Shown: positions 39,703-51,164, counted from the first letter of the stretch. The stretch: DNA of 64,000 bases from Halomonas elongata (GCF_029081005.1 NZ_JAJQTQ010000004.1:124001-188000), one strand, 5' to 3'. Translations and numbers: made by a program. Notes: generated from the letters alone by a model not told the origin.

Positions 39703-40149
39703 ATGGCCGACCAGAACCATGAATTACGCAAGGCCGGTCTGAAAGTGACCCTGCCGCGCGTCAAGATACTGCATATCCTCGAGAACGCCACGGGGCAACA
39801 CCACCTGAGCGCCGAGGATGTCTACAAGACCCTGCTCGAGGCGGGCGAAGACGTGGGCCTGGCTACCGTCTATCGCGTGCTGACACAGTTCGAGACCGCC
39901 GGTCTGGTGACTCGTCACAACTTCGATGGCGGCCATGCCGTCTTCGAGTTGACGCAGGAGGAGCATCACGACCATATGGTGTGCCTGGACAGCGGCGAAA
40001 TCATCGAGTTCTTCGATGACACCATCGAGCGTCGCCAACAGGAGATCGCCGAGGAGCACGGGTACGAACTCGTGGATCATGCCCTGGTGCTCTACGTGCG
40101 CCCCAAGGGTTCCAAGGTGACGCGCCAGGAAACGCCCGGCAAGAAGTGA
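39703..40149 (+). CDS. fur: Ferric uptake regulator Fur
   Basis: This 148-residue Fur protein has an N-terminal winged helix (ELRKAGLKVTLPRVKILHILE, LATVYRVLTQFETAGLV) and a metal-binding dimer domain with HHDHMVCLDSGEIIEF. The second cysteine found in E. coli Fur is a serine here, and the C-terminal CxxxxC pair is missing, as in Pseudomonas Fur. With ferrous iron it represses iron uptake. A target in this window is likely the siderophore-type transporter at 47.7-50.6 kb, which has a Fur-like box. Confidence 0.95.
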   Translation: MADQNHELRKAGLKVTLPRVKILHILENATGQHHLSAEDVYKTLLEAGEDVGLATVYRVLTQFETAGLVTRHNFDGGHAVFELTQEEHHDHMVCLDSGEIIEFFDDTIERRQQEIAEEHGYELVDHALVLYVRPKGSKVTRQETPGKK

Positions 40150-40174
40150 CACGCCTGCTCGATGAGGCGTGACC

Positions 40175-40210
40175 GACGGCGCCCCCGATCCAGCGATCGG
40201 GGGCGCCGTC
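40175..40210. terminator. Bidirectional hairpin between fur and recN
   Basis: This is a perfect 16-bp stem (GACGGCGCCCCCGATC and its complement) with a 4-base CAGC loop, midway between the two convergent genes. T-runs are poor on both sides, but the stem is very stable. Confidence 0.75.
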
Positions 40211-40224
40211 TTGCGTATGGAATA

Positions 40225-41898
40225 TCAGTGATGGGCGCGCTGACTGGCGTCGAGCATCTCGCGGGCGTGTGCCAGGGTCTGGTCGGTCAGCTTCATGCCG
40301 CCCAGCATTCTGGCCAGTTCGCCGACCCGGCCGGCCTCGTCGAGCAGCGCCATGTGGGTCAGGGTGGTCGCGTCTTCGGCCTGCTTGGCGATATGCAGGT
40401 GCTGGTGGGCTTGAGCGGCGACCTGAGGGAGGTGGGTCACGGTCATCACCTGGCCGCCTTTTCCCAGGCGCCGCAGGAGCTGCCCGACGACCTCGGCGGT
40501 GGCGCCGGAGATACCGACATCGACCTCGTCGAAGACCAGGCTCGGGGTGGTGGAGTGCCGGGCGGCGACCACCTGGATGGCCAGGCTGATGCGGGACAGC
40601 TCCCCGCCGGAAGCAACCTTGGTCAGCGGGCGTGCGGGCTGGCCGGGGTTGGCGCTGATCGAAAAGCGGGCGCGTTCGAGCCCTTCGGGGGACGGGGCGT
40701 CGCGGGGCATCAGCTCGACATCGAAGCTGGCCTTGCCCATGGCCAGAAAGGCCAATTGTTCCTGTACGGCCGTGCTGAAGCGTCGGGCGGCGTCCTGGCG
40801 GGCGGCGCTCACCACCTCGGCCTGCTGCTGCCAGGCCTGCTTCAGGTGCTCGACCTCGCCGGCCAGGGCGTCCAGATCGCCGTCACCACCTTCCAGTTCG
40901 GCCAGTTCCTCGCCGAGGCGCTGGTGCAGCACGACGAGTTCGTCGGGCGGCACCTGGTGCTTGCGGGCGATGCGATGTACCTCGCCGAGGCGGTCTTCGA
41001 CCCAGCCCAGGCGCTCGGGGTCCAGCTCCACGCCGGAGGCGAAATGATTGAGTTCGCGACCGGCCTCCTCGACCTGGATGCAGGCGTCGCCCAGCATGCT
41101 CAAGGCATCGGCCAGGGCGCCGCGATCACTGCCGGGTAGCACCGAGAGTCGGTTCACTGCCTGGTGAAGCAACGGCAGGGCGCCGCCCTCGTCGCCGTCG
41201 CAACATTGGGCGGCGAACTGGGCCTCGCGCAGGCGTTCCTCGGCGTGTGCCAGTGTTTCCTGTTCCGATTCCAGGCCTTCGAGCTCGCCCTCGGCCAGGG
41301 CCAGTTGGTCGAGTTCCTCGACCTGGTAGCGCAGTAGCTGGAGGCGGGCGCGGATCTCGTCATTATCCTCCGAGAGGCGCTTGAGCCGTTGGTGAGCTTC
41401 GCGCCAGGCGTGGAAGGTCTCCTCCATGTCGCGCACGGTCTCGCCGTGGCCGGCGAAGTCATCGAGCAGGTGCAGATGGGTTTCCTCGCGCAGCAGGCCC
41501 TGATGGGCGTGCTGGCCATGGATCTCGATCAGGTGGTCACCCAGCGCCTTGAGGTCCGCTACCGTGGCGGGCTGGCCATTGATCCAGGCTCTGGAGCGGC
41601 CGCCCCGGGTGACCACGCGACGCAGCAGGCAGTCGTCGTCGGGGAGTTCGCGTTCGTCGAGCCAGGCCCGGGCGGCGGGCAGTTCGGCGATATCGAAGCG
41701 AGCGCTCAGGTCGGCGCGCTCGCAGCCGTGGCGGACGCTGCCGGCATCGGCACGTTCACCGAGGCACAGGCCGAGGGCGCCGAGCAGGATGGACTTCCCG
41801 GCCCCGGTCTCGCCGGTAATGGCGGTCATGCCGCCCTCCAGCTCGAGCGCCAGATGGTCGACGATGGCGAAATCGCGAATGGCGAGCTCTGTCAGCAT
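40225..41898 (-). CDS. recN: DNA repair protein RecN
   Basis: This 557-residue SMC-like ATPase has Walker A GETGAGKSILLG at the N-terminus, long coiled-coil arms in the middle (about residues 150-370), the signature LTKVASGGELSRISLA, and Walker B PSLVFDEVDVGISG. It aids double-strand break repair and end cohesion. The ATG at 41898 gives the usual MLTELAIRDFAIVDHL start. It diverges from the heat-shock operon. No clear LexA box was found upstream. Confidence 0.95.
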   Translation of the reverse strand: MLTELAIRDFAIVDHLALELEGGMTAITGETGAGKSILLGALGLCLGERADAGSVRHGCERADLSARFDIAELPAARAWLDERELPDDDCLLRRVVTRGGRSRAWINGQPATVADLKALGDHLIEIHGQHAHQGLLREETHLHLLDDFAGHGETVRDMEETFHAWREAHQRLKRLSEDNDEIRARLQLLRYQVEELDQLALAEGELEGLESEQETLAHAEERLREAQFAAQCCDGDEGGALPLLHQAVNRLSVLPGSDRGALADALSMLGDACIQVEEAGRELNHFASGVELDPERLGWVEDRLGEVHRIARKHQVPPDELVVLHQRLGEELAELEGGDGDLDALAGEVEHLKQAWQQQAEVVSAARQDAARRFSTAVQEQLAFLAMGKASFDVELMPRDAPSPEGLERARFSISANPGQPARPLTKVASGGELSRISLAIQVVAARHSTTPSLVFDEVDVGISGATAEVVGQLLRRLGKGGQVMTVTHLPQVAAQAHQHLHIAKQAEDATTLTHMALLDEAGRVGELARMLGGMKLTDQTLAHAREMLDASQRAHH

Positions 41899-42014
41899 GA
41901 TGCTTCCCCCGGGGCTTGTCCGAAGCGACTGGCTATTCATCCATTGCCTTGTGCGTTTATACAGTAGTTCATGTCCCGCAACAACGCACGGCATCAATCC
42001 GCTCGATCGGATGC

Positions 42015-42042
42015 CTTGAGTTCCGCGCGGTCAGCCCCATAT
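42015..42042 (+). promoter_or_regulatory. Sigma-32 heat-shock promoter of grpE
   Basis: CTTGAG (42015-42020), a 14-base spacer, then CCCCATAT (42035-42042) form a near-perfect heat-shock promoter, 78 bases upstream of the grpE ATG. Confidence 0.88.
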
Positions 42043-42119
42043 ACCTCGCAACGACGATTCATCCCGACAACATGTCTTCAGGCGGCCCATGGCCGCCGGC
42101 TGTCATTCAGGAGGCACGC

Positions 42120-42749
42120 ATGGCCAAAGATCCGCAGACACCGCTGGACGATGAGCTTTCCCGCCAACAGGGAGAGGCCGATGCCCAGGTGGAACCGGAG
42201 TCCGTGGAAGGCGAGCTCGAGGAGGCCATCGAGAGCGCCGAGCAACCCCAGGAAGAAGGCGAAACGCCGGACAACCCGGAAGCCGAGGTCCTGGCCGCCA
42301 AGGTCGAGGAGCTCGAGCAGAGCCTGGCCGACGCCAAGGATCAGTCGTTGCGGGCCGCCGCCGAGGCTCAGAACGTGCGCCGGCGCGCCGAACAGGAGGC
42401 CGAGAAGGCACGCAAGTTCGCGCTGGAGAAGTTCGTCAAGGAACTGCTGCCCGTGATCGACAGCTTGGAAAAGGCGTTGGACGCCATGGGCGAGGACGCC
42501 ACCGAGGCGCATCGCGAGGGCGTGTCCATGACGCTGAAGATGCAGCTCGATGTGCTGGGCAAGTTCGGCGTCGAGGCGGTCGACCCCACCGGCGAACCCT
42601 TCGACCCGCAGTACCATGAGGCCGTCACGATGGTGCCCAACGCCGAGCTGGACCCCAACAGCGTGATGGAGGTGATCCAGAAGGGCTATCTGCTCAATGG
42701 TCGTCTGGTGCGGCCGGCGATGGTGGTGGTCAGCCAGGCCGCCGAGTGA
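42120..42749 (+). CDS. grpE: Nucleotide exchange factor GrpE
   Basis: This is a 209-residue GrpE protein. The first 55 residues are acidic and disordered, then come a long coiled coil ([35 protein letters not shown]) and a C-terminal beta domain ([46 protein letters not shown]). It removes ADP from DnaK. AGGAGG lies upstream of the ATG. It precedes dnaK in the heat-shock cluster and has its own sigma-32 promoter. Confidence 0.96.
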   Translation: MAKDPQTPLDDELSRQQGEADAQVEPESVEGELEEAIESAEQPQEEGETPDNPEAEVLAAKVEELEQSLADAKDQSLRAAAEAQNVRRRAEQEAEKARKFALEKFVKELLPVIDSLEKALDAMGEDATEAHREGVSMTLKMQLDVLGKFGVEAVDPTGEPFDPQYHEAVTMVPNAELDPNSVMEVIQKGYLLNGRLVRPAMVVVSQAAE

Positions 42750-42778
42750 GATTTCACGCCGAAAAGCGGCCCGGAGCC

Positions 42779-42806
42779 CTTGAAAAGGCGCCGAGGGCCC
42801 CCAGAT
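42779..42806 (+). promoter_or_regulatory. Second sigma-32 promoter, upstream of dnaK
   Basis: CTTGAA (42779-42784), a 14-base spacer, then CCCCAGAT (42799-42806). It lies in the 127-base grpE-dnaK gap, so dnaK can be induced separately. A GAAC-loop hairpin (42819-42834) follows in the leader. Confidence 0.75.
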
Positions 42807-42876
42807 AGACGGCAACCCCGCGGCGAACGCCGCGCACATGAATGAATCCGCAACATCGATATTTCGAGGAATTCCT

Positions 42877-44817
<1,941 letters not shown>

Positions 44818-44842
44818 ACCACGACGTCTGAATCACGGCTGG

Positions 44843-44875
44843 CGCCAGCGCGGGGGCTCGACTCCCGCGTTGGCG
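44843..44875 (+). terminator. Hairpin in the dnaK-dnaJ gap
   Basis: A 12-bp stem (CGCCAGCGCGGG / CCCGCGTTGGCG, one G-U pair) with a 9-base loop is followed only by TTT. It probably acts as a partial terminator that lowers dnaJ relative to dnaK, or as a 3' stabiliser. Confidence 0.65.
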
Positions 44876-44909
44876 TTTGCGCAGCGTCGCTATGGAGGCG
44901 GACAGACAC

Positions 44910-46049
44910 ATGTCCAAGCGTGACTATTACGAGGTGCTGGGCATAGAGCGTGGGGCCGATCAGAAAGAGATCAAGAAGGCCTACCGACGCCTGGCACAGA
45001 AATACCACCCGGATCGTAATCCGGATGATGACACCTCGGCGGAGAAGTTCCGCGAGGTTTCCGAGGCCTATGAGGTCCTGACCGACAGCGAGAAGCGCGC
45101 GGCCTACGACCAGTTCGGCCACGCCGGCGTCGATGGCCAGGCCGGAGGCGGCGGCTTCGGCGGCGCGGGGGCCGGGGGCTTCAGCGACATCTTCGGCGAT
45201 GTCTTCGGCGATATCTTCGGTGGCGGCGGGGCGCGTCGCAACCCGAACGCTCCGCAGCGCGGCAGCGACTTGCGCTACAACCTCGAGCTCGATCTCGAGA
45301 GCGCCGTGGCGGGCACCAGCGTGGACATCCGCGTGCCGCGCCACATCGAGTGCGAGCGCTGCGACGGCGATGGCGCCGAGCCGGGCTCCAGCAAGGAGAC
45401 CTGCCCGACCTGTAACGGCATGGGCCAGGTGCGCATGCAGCAGGGCTTCTTCGCCGTACAGCAGACCTGCCCGACCTGCCATGGCAGCGGCCAGCACATC
45501 AAGGTGCCCTGCCACAAGTGCAACGGCGAAGGCCGCGAGCGCGAGACGCGCACGCTGTCGGTGAAGATCCCGGCCGGTGTCGATACCGGCGATCGCATTC
45601 GCCTCAACGCCGAGGGCGAGGCCGGCATCAACGGTGGGCCGCCCGGTGACCTCTACGTCCAGGTGGCGATCAAGCCGCACCATATCTTCGAGCGCGAAGG
45701 GCGTCACCTGCAGTGCGAGGTGCCGATCAACTTCGTCGATGCCACCCTCGGTGGCGAGCTGGAAGTGCCGACCCTGGATGGCCGGGTGAAGCTCAAGATT
45801 CCCCCCGAGACCCAGACCGGCAAGATGTTCCGGCTCAAGGGCAAGGGCGTGAAACCGGTGCGTGGCGGTCCCGCCGGCGACCTGCTGTGCCGGGTGGTGG
45901 TCGAGACCCCGGTCAAGCTCAGCGAGGAGCAGAAGGACCTGCTGCGGACGTTCCAGGATAGCCTGGACGGCAGCAACAGCCATCACTCGCCGAAGAAGAG
46001 CAATTTCTTCGATGGCGTGAAGAAGTTCTTCGAGGACATGAAGCCTTGA
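44910..46049 (+). CDS. dnaJ: Co-chaperone DnaJ (Hsp40)
   Basis: This 379-residue class I DnaJ has a J domain with HPD (AQKYHPDRN, residues 30-38), a G/F-rich linker (about 75-115), and four zinc-finger repeats ([32 protein letters not shown]). C-terminal substrate-binding domains follow. It stimulates DnaK ATP hydrolysis and presents clients. I start it at 44910 for the [11 protein letters not shown] opening. It is the last gene of the heat-shock cluster. Confidence 0.97.
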   Translation: MSKRDYYEVLGIERGADQKEIKKAYRRLAQKYHPDRNPDDDTSAEKFREVSEAYEVLTDSEKRAAYDQFGHAGVDGQAGGGGFGGAGAGGFSDIFGDVFGDIFGGGGARRNPNAPQRGSDLRYNLELDLESAVAGTSVDIRVPRHIECERCDGDGAEPGSSKETCPTCNGMGQVRMQQGFFAVQQTCPTCHGSGQHIKVPCHKCNGEGRERETRTLSVKIPAGVDTGDRIRLNAEGEAGINGGPPGDLYVQVAIKPHHIFEREGRHLQCEVPINFVDATLGGELEVPTLDGRVKLKIPPETQTGKMFRLKGKGVKPVRGGPAGDLLCRVVVETPVKLSEEQKDLLRTFQDSLDGSNSHHSPKKSNFFDGVKKFFEDMKP

Positions 46050-46079
46050 CGACCAGGGTGTCGTAAAAGCCTCCCTGTC

Positions 46080-46113
46080 GCCCCCGTCGTTCTCCCGGCG
46101 GGGGCTTTCCTTT
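46080..46113 (+). terminator. Intrinsic terminator after dnaJ
   Basis: GCCCCCG and CGGGGGC form a 7-bp stem with a 12-base loop, followed by TTTCCTTT, about 30 bases after the dnaJ stop. Confidence 0.8.
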
Positions 46114-46167
46114 ATGTGCCTGCCGTTCTACCGTAATGGGTTTCCCCGCCGAGAAGGAATCTGTGTC

Positions 46168-46788
46168 ATGGAGTGGCTCGCCTTCGTGATCGCCGCCTTG
46201 GGTTTCGCCTATCTGCCCGGTCCCGCCATGCTGTATACCGCCGCCCAGACGCTGGGCAGAGGACGACGTGCGGGGTTCGGTGCGGTACTGGGCGTGCATC
46301 TCGGCTGCTATGTGCATGTCATCGCGGCGGCGCTGGGGTTGGCGGCACTGTTCGCCGCGGTGCCGCCGGCCTATGTGGCGATGAAGGTCATCGGCGGCTG
46401 TTATCTGATGTGGGTCGGCATGCGCCTGTGGCAACGCGGTATCGGCTCGCCCGAGGCGCCTGATGGTGCGGGCAAGGGGCGCCGCCGCGTGTTGATCGAC
46501 AGCATGCTGGTCGAGATCCTCAATCCCAAGACGGCACTGTTCTTCGTGGCTTTCTTGCCGCAGTTCGCGCAGCCGGATGCCGGCATGGCCATGGGCTGGC
46601 AGTTGTTCTGGCTCGGCATTGCCGCGAACTTCCTGTTCTCCTCGGCCGACGTGGTCGTGGTGATGCTGGCCGCGCCGTTGCGTCGTTGGCTGCAGGGCCC
46701 GAGGGGCTCGAGGCGTCTCGCCCAGCGCCTGGGTGGCGGCCTGCTGGCCAGCCTGGGGGTGCATGGCCTGACACAGGTCTATCGATAA
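46168..46788 (+). CDS. LysE/RhtB family exporter
   Basis: This 206-residue membrane protein with about six helices belongs to the LysE/RhtB amino-acid exporter family. It shows the N-terminal FAYLPGPAMLYTAAQTLGRGRRAGFGAVLGVHLG block (the PGP motif), VIGGCYLMWVGMRLW, and ILNPKTALFFVAFLPQFA. Family members export amino acids such as homoserine, threonine or lysine; the cargo is unknown here. It starts an accessory block between dnaJ and dapB, and an exporter of another family follows eight bases later. Confidence 0.9.
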   Translation: MEWLAFVIAALGFAYLPGPAMLYTAAQTLGRGRRAGFGAVLGVHLGCYVHVIAAALGLAALFAAVPPAYVAMKVIGGCYLMWVGMRLWQRGIGSPEAPDGAGKGRRRVLIDSMLVEILNPKTALFFVAFLPQFAQPDAGMAMGWQLFWLGIAANFLFSSADVVVVMLAAPLRRWLQGPRGSRRLAQRLGGGLLASLGVHGLTQVYR

Positions 46789-46796
46789 GGACGCTC

Positions 46797-47696
46797 ATGA
46801 CCAACGCCACGGATCGGCCGATGGCCGGCATCCTGCTCCGGCTGCTGTCGGGCATCCTGTTCACGAGCATGATGGTGTGCGTCAAGGTGGTGAGCACGGA
46901 GGTGCCGCTGGGGCAGACGGTGTTCTTCCGCTCGGCCTTCGCGCTGTTGCCCATCGTGGTATTCATGGCCTGGCGACGGGAGTTCCCGAAGGCCCTGGCG
47001 ACGCGACGTCCCGGGGGACACCTGTTGCGTTCGGGGCTGGGCGCGGCGGCGATGTTCGCCTCCTTTGCCGCAGTGGCTCGGCTGCCGGTGGCCGAGGCCA
47101 CGCTGCTGGCGCAGCTGGCGCCGGTGGCCATGGCGGTGGCCGGCGTGTGGCTGTTGGGTGAACGCTTCAGCCTCCACAGGGCGGCAGCCCTGGCCCTGGT
47201 GCTGGGGGGCGTGGCGGCCCTGGTGGTACCCGAGCTGGGCAACGGTGAGCAGAAGGGACGCCTTCCGGGCTATGCTCTGGGGATCCTGGCTGCCTTGCTG
47301 ACGGCGGGCGCCCTGGTCACGGTGCGGCGGATCTCGCGTACCGAGACACCGGCCTCCATTGCCTTCTACTTCGTGCTGGTCACGACGCTGGCCGGCCTGG
47401 CCACCTTGCCGCTGGGCTGGGTCGAAGTGTCGGGGAAGACGCTGGCGCTGCTGATCCTGGCGGGGCTGTTCGGCGGGGCCGCCCACATCTGCATGACCCT
47501 GGCGCTGCGCTTTGCCGAGGTCTCGCGCCTGGCGCCCTTCGAGTATGTCGCGTTGATCTGGCCGGTGCTGGCCGATCTGCTGATCTTCGGATTGCCCCTG
47601 TCGCCGGGCTTTCTGGTCGCGTTGCCCCTGGTGCTGGGCGGTGCCGCGCTGGCCGCCATGGAGGGGCGTCGGGTCAGGTGGCACCTTCGACGATGA
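46797..47696 (+). CDS. EamA/DMT family exporter
   Basis: This 299-residue protein has ten predicted transmembrane helices and two EamA repeats (about residues 12-145 and 160-290). Each ends with a LLGERFSLHRAAALALVLGGV-like or PVLADLLIFG-like segment. It is a metabolite exporter of unknown substrate, co-oriented with the LysE-type gene eight bases upstream, so probably co-transcribed. Its 3' end overlaps the convergent ABC ATPase gene by 23 bases. Confidence 0.88.
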   Translation: MTNATDRPMAGILLRLLSGILFTSMMVCVKVVSTEVPLGQTVFFRSAFALLPIVVFMAWRREFPKALATRRPGGHLLRSGLGAAAMFASFAAVARLPVAEATLLAQLAPVAMAVAGVWLLGERFSLHRAAALALVLGGVAALVVPELGNGEQKGRLPGYALGILAALLTAGALVTVRRISRTETPASIAFYFVLVTTLAGLATLPLGWVEVSGKTLALLILAGLFGGAAHICMTLALRFAEVSRLAPFEYVALIWPVLADLLIFGLPLSPGFLVALPLVLGGAALAAMEGRRVRWHLRR

Positions 47697-48423
47697 GCTG
47701 GGGGTTCCCCTGCGAGCAAGCCTCGATGCGGGTCTCCACGCGATAGACCCGGCGCAACAGCTCGGGGGCGACGACCTGCCCGGTAGGCCCGCAGGCGACC
47801 AGTTGGCCCTTCTCCAGCATGATCGCCTCGTCCGTGAAGCGCAGCGCCTGCCCCAGGTCATGCAGGGCCGCGATGACCAGCATGCCCCGCTCGCGGGTCA
47901 GCCGGCGCAGGATCGACAGCAACTGGATCTGGCGATGCAGATCGAGAGCCGAAGTGGGTTCGTCGAGCAGCAGAATCTCGGGGTCCTGCACGAGTGCCTG
48001 GGCCGCACCTACCAGTTGTCGCTGGCCGCCGCTCAGGTCGCCGATATCGCGCTCCCCCAGCTCGACGATGTCCAGTTCGTCCAGGGCGCGGTCGACTTCG
48101 GCCAGGTCCTCGGCCTGGACCTTCAAGCCGCGCCCCTGCATGCGCGCCAGCAGCACTGATTCGTATACCGTCAGCACCGCATTCGCGCCGGTGTCCTGTG
48201 GCATGTAGGCCAACGGCCGCTCCCGGGTGGCGCCGTCGATGCGAACGCTGCCTCCGCCATCGATCAGGCCGAGAATCCGCCGAAAGAGTGTGGATTTTCC
48301 CGCGGCATTGGGGCCGAGCAGTGCCACGATTCGGCCTCCCTCGAGAGGCGGCGTGGTGATTTCCGACAGGATCTCGTGACGTCCATAGCGGGCCGTCAGG
48401 CGGTCGAGCGTGAGCGTTACCAT
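47674..48423 (-). CDS. Iron-siderophore-type ABC transporter ATPase
   Basis: This 249-residue ABC ATPase of the FepC/FhuC type has Walker A ALLGPNAAGKSTL, Q-loop YMPQDT, signature DLSGGQRQL, Walker B ILLLDEPTSALD and the switch histidine in AALHDLGQAL. It powers uptake through the permease encoded directly upstream, which it overlaps by seven bases. The start ATG at 48423 gives the usual length. A longer frame through the permease gene is a shadow. Confidence 0.92.
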   Translation of the reverse strand: MVTLTLDRLTARYGRHEILSEITTPPLEGGRIVALLGPNAAGKSTLFRRILGLIDGGGSVRIDGATRERPLAYMPQDTGANAVLTVYESVLLARMQGRGLKVQAEDLAEVDRALDELDIVELGERDIGDLSGGQRQLVGAAQALVQDPEILLLDEPTSALDLHRQIQLLSILRRLTRERGMLVIAALHDLGQALRFTDEAIMLEKGQLVACGPTGQVVAPELLRRVYRVETRIEACSQGNPQLIVEGAT

Positions 48424-49502
48424 GCGGTCTTCTTGTGGCTGAGGACGAGGAACAGGAAGAACGGGATACCCACCAGCGAGGTGATGATCCCGATGGGAAT
48501 GATGGTGCCGGGCAGGATGACCTTCGACAGCACCGAGCCGACGGAGAGGATCAGGGCGCCGCACAGGGCCGCGCCGGGCAGGAAGAAGCGCTGATCCTCG
48601 CCCAGCAGCAGGCGGGCGATATGCGGCCCGACCAGGCCGATGAAGCCGATGGTACCGACGAAGGACACGGCGATGGCGGCCAGCAGCGAGACCAGCACCA
48701 GTACCTCCAGGCGCAGTGCTCGGGGCTTCACGCCGAGGCTTTCGGCCTTGGCGTCGCCCAGACGCATGGCGGTGAGCGCCCAGCCATGGCGGGCGAGCAG
48801 CGGCAGTACCACTACCAGCACTCCCGCGGCGATTCCCAGCTTGGGCCAGGTCGCCTTGGTCAGGCTGCCCATGGTCCAGAACACCACGGCGGCCACGGCC
48901 TGCTGGCTGGCGAAGAACTGGATCAGTGCCATCAACGAGTTGAAGATGAACACCATGGCGATGCCCAGCAGCACGATGGTCTCGATGGTCACGCCGCGCT
49001 TGAGGCTCAGCGCATGAATCGCGAAGGCCGTCAGCATGGCCATGACGAAGGCGTTGATCGGAATCACGTACTCGATCGCGGCGGGCACGAGCACCACGCC
49101 GAAGGCCAGCGCCAGGGCGGCGCCGAAGCTGGCGCCGGCGGAGATGCCCAGCGTGAAGGGGCTGGCCAGGGGGTTGCTGAGAATGGTCTGCATCTGGGCG
49201 CCGGCCACCGACAGGCTGGCGCCGACCACCAGCGCCATCAGCGCCACCGGCATGCGGATCTCCCACAGGATCACCCGAGCCTGCTGGCTGACGGCATCCG
49301 GGGTGAGGAGAGCGGCGATTACCTCGTCGAGGCTGAAGCGGGCCGGTCCCAGGGCGAGGTCGACGCACAGGCTCAGGCACAGCGCCACCGTCAGGGCGAT
49401 GAGGATCAACTGGCGACGCAGCACCAGGCTGCGATAGAGCCCTCTCCCCCGGGGAGCGGGTGAGGCCGTGTCGGTGGTCGAGACGTTCATGCCGGCCTGC
49501 AT
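48417..49502 (-). CDS. FecCD family iron-siderophore ABC permease
   Basis: This is a 361-residue permease of the FecCD (BtuC-like) family with about ten helices. Landmarks are RMPVALMALVVGASLSVAGAQMQTILSNPLASPFTLGISAGASFGAAL, then TIGFIGLVGPHIARLLLGEDQRFFLPGAALCGALIL, the coupling-helix GLVGPH motif. The ATG at 49502 follows the binding-protein stop by one base; an ATG at 49490 is also possible. It sits between the solute-binding protein and ATPase genes in one operon. Confidence 0.92.
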   Translation of the reverse strand: MQAGMNVSTTDTASPAPRGRGLYRSLVLRRQLILIALTVALCLSLCVDLALGPARFSLDEVIAALLTPDAVSQQARVILWEIRMPVALMALVVGASLSVAGAQMQTILSNPLASPFTLGISAGASFGAALALAFGVVLVPAAIEYVIPINAFVMAMLTAFAIHALSLKRGVTIETIVLLGIAMVFIFNSLMALIQFFASQQAVAAVVFWTMGSLTKATWPKLGIAAGVLVVVLPLLARHGWALTAMRLGDAKAESLGVKPRALRLEVLVLVSLLAAIAVSFVGTIGFIGLVGPHIARLLLGEDQRFFLPGAALCGALILSVGSVLSKVILPGTIIPIGIITSLVGIPFFLFLVLSHKKTAW

Positions 49503-49503
49503 C

Positions 49504-50631
49504 CTAGCGTTCCTTCAGCGAGGTCCAGTAACCCGGCTCGTAGTTCACCGGCAGGAAACGCTGGTGCAGTGTTTCCATCGTCGCTGCGGGATCGAGGTCA
49601 TCGAACAGCGTCGGGTGGAACCACTTGGCCAGTTGCTGGACGGCGACGAAATAGTAGGGGCTGTTGTAGAACTGGTGCCAGATGGCGTGGACGTCGTCGT
49701 TCGCGACGGCGTCGATACCGGTCATGGCCGTGCGTTCGGTCAGCGCCTCGAGCTTGGCGCGAGCGGCGCTCATGTCGGCGCCGGGGCCTACGCCGACCCA
49801 GTCGCCGCCGGGGACGTAGGCATCCCAGTTGCCGCCGGTCACCACCACCTGCTGCGGGTCGGCGGCGATGATCTGCTCGGGATTCAGCGAGCCGAAGGTG
49901 TCCGGGATGATGTCCTTGGCGATATTGGTGCCGCCGGCGATCTCGACGTATTCGCCGAAGTTGCCGTCGCCGAAGCTCATGCAGCAGTCTTCCGAATAGC
50001 CGCCGGCACGGTCGACGAAGACGCGCGGACGCTCGGGGTCGGCGGCCTCGATCGTCTCGGTGACGCGTGCCATCTGTGCCTCGGTGAAGTCGATGAAGGA
50101 TTCGGCATCCTCCTCCTCGCCAAGCAGCTTGCCCATCAGCCGCATGGACGGGACGGTGTGCTCGAGCGGGGCCTCGCGAAAGTCCACGTAGACGATGGGA
50201 ATCCCCAGCTCGGCCAGCTTGTCGTCATAGCCGGCGTCCTCGGTGGCGGCCCTGGCCTCGAGGTTCATCAGCACGACGTCCGGCTCCAGCGCGGCGGCCT
50301 GCTCGACGTCGAAGGTACCGTCCTTGAAACCGCCGAAGGTGGGGATTTCCTTCAGTTCGGGGAAGCGCTCGGCATAGGCGGCGTAGTTGTCCGGATCGGC
50401 CTGGGAAAAGTCCTCGCGCCAGCCCACCACATGCGCGAACGGATCTTCGGGCTGCAAGGCGCCGAGCAGATAGATCTGGCGGCCTTCTCCGAGAATCACG
50501 CGATCCACGGGCGCCTCGACGGTGACTTCGCGGCCGGCAATGTCGGTGACGGTGATCTCGTCGGCATGGGCGACGGCACTGCCCAGGATGAGGGAGATGC
50601 CGCCAAGGGTCTTGAGCAGGGCAGTGTGCAT
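49504..50631 (-). CDS. Iron-siderophore-type periplasmic binding protein
   Basis: This 375-residue periplasmic binding protein (TroA/FepB-like, peripla_BP_2) has a signal peptide cut near AHA-DE. The ITVTDIAGREVTVEAPVDRVILGEGRQIYLLGAL opening follows, with LEPDVVLMN and a NPEQIIAADPQQVVVTGG block. It would capture a ferric chelate, or possibly another chelated metal or cobalamin-like compound, and pass it to the FecCD permease. A Fur-like box lies 73-95 bases upstream. It heads the operon. Confidence 0.9.
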   Translation of the reverse strand: MHTALLKTLGGISLILGSAVAHADEITVTDIAGREVTVEAPVDRVILGEGRQIYLLGALQPEDPFAHVVGWREDFSQADPDNYAAYAERFPELKEIPTFGGFKDGTFDVEQAAALEPDVVLMNLEARAATEDAGYDDKLAELGIPIVYVDFREAPLEHTVPSMRLMGKLLGEEEDAESFIDFTEAQMARVTETIEAADPERPRVFVDRAGGYSEDCCMSFGDGNFGEYVEIAGGTNIAKDIIPDTFGSLNPEQIIAADPQQVVVTGGNWDAYVPGGDWVGVGPGADMSAARAKLEALTERTAMTGIDAVANDDVHAIWHQFYNSPYYFVAVQQLAKWFHPTLFDDLDPAATMETLHQRFLPVNYEPGYWTSLKER

Positions 50632-50703
50632 GAGGCTTCGTCACTCGCTGATGGGTCGATAGTTTCGAGGCGTCGACGAGTACGGCGGTATTGGTACTCG
50701 TCA

Positions 50704-50726
50704 TTGCATATCGTTCCTATTTGCAA
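50704..50726. promoter_or_regulatory. Fur-like box upstream of the iron transporter operon
   Basis: TTGCATAT and CTATTTGCAA form imperfect arms of a 23-base dyad. It matches the Pseudomonas-style Fur site (arms TTGCAAATG / CATTTGCAA) at about 18 of 23 positions by eye. It lies between the binding-protein gene and the divergent DUF2218 gene. Confidence 0.6.
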
Positions 50727-50879
50727 CGGTGGGGAGTGTGTCGTAATCGTTTCGTGTTGTCGAGATGGAGAAAGGCCGTTCCGCCCGGCCGAACGGGAAG
50801 TTCGTGAGGTTGGGGCTGGCGCTCGGGTGGAGCGCCGTCATAGGCTGAACACTCATGACCGAGGAAGATGGAGCGCATC

Positions 50880-51161
50880 ATGCCGATTTCACGTGCCGAG
50901 ATTGTCACCGAGTCCGGCGAAAAACTGATCAACCGGCTTTGCAAGCACTGGGCGCACAAGCTGGAGGTGAAACAGGAGGATGGCGAGGGTCGGATCACCT
51001 TCGACAACGGGAGCTGCCTGCTGCAAGCCGAACAGGGCAAGCTCAAGGTGGCGGTCGAGTCCCTGGACGAGGAAGGGCTGGATCACCTGGAAGGGGTAGT
51101 GGCGCGTCATCTCGAACGCATGTCCGGCAAGGAGTCCCTGGATATCATCTGGGAAAACTGA
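50880..51161 (+). CDS. DUF2218 family protein
   Basis: This 93-residue protein matches DUF2218: the SRAEIVTESGEKLINRLCKHWAHKLEVKQEDGEGRITFDNGSCLLQAE pattern, then VESLDEEGLDHLEGVVARHLERMS. The function is not established, but the family is often encoded next to siderophore uptake or release genes. That fits its divergence from the iron transporter and its share of the Fur-like box region. The ATG at 50880 has GGAG six bases upstream. Confidence 0.85.
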   Translation: MPISRAEIVTESGEKLINRLCKHWAHKLEVKQEDGEGRITFDNGSCLLQAEQGKLKVAVESLDEEGLDHLEGVVARHLERMSGKESLDIIWEN

Positions 51162-51164
51162 GCC

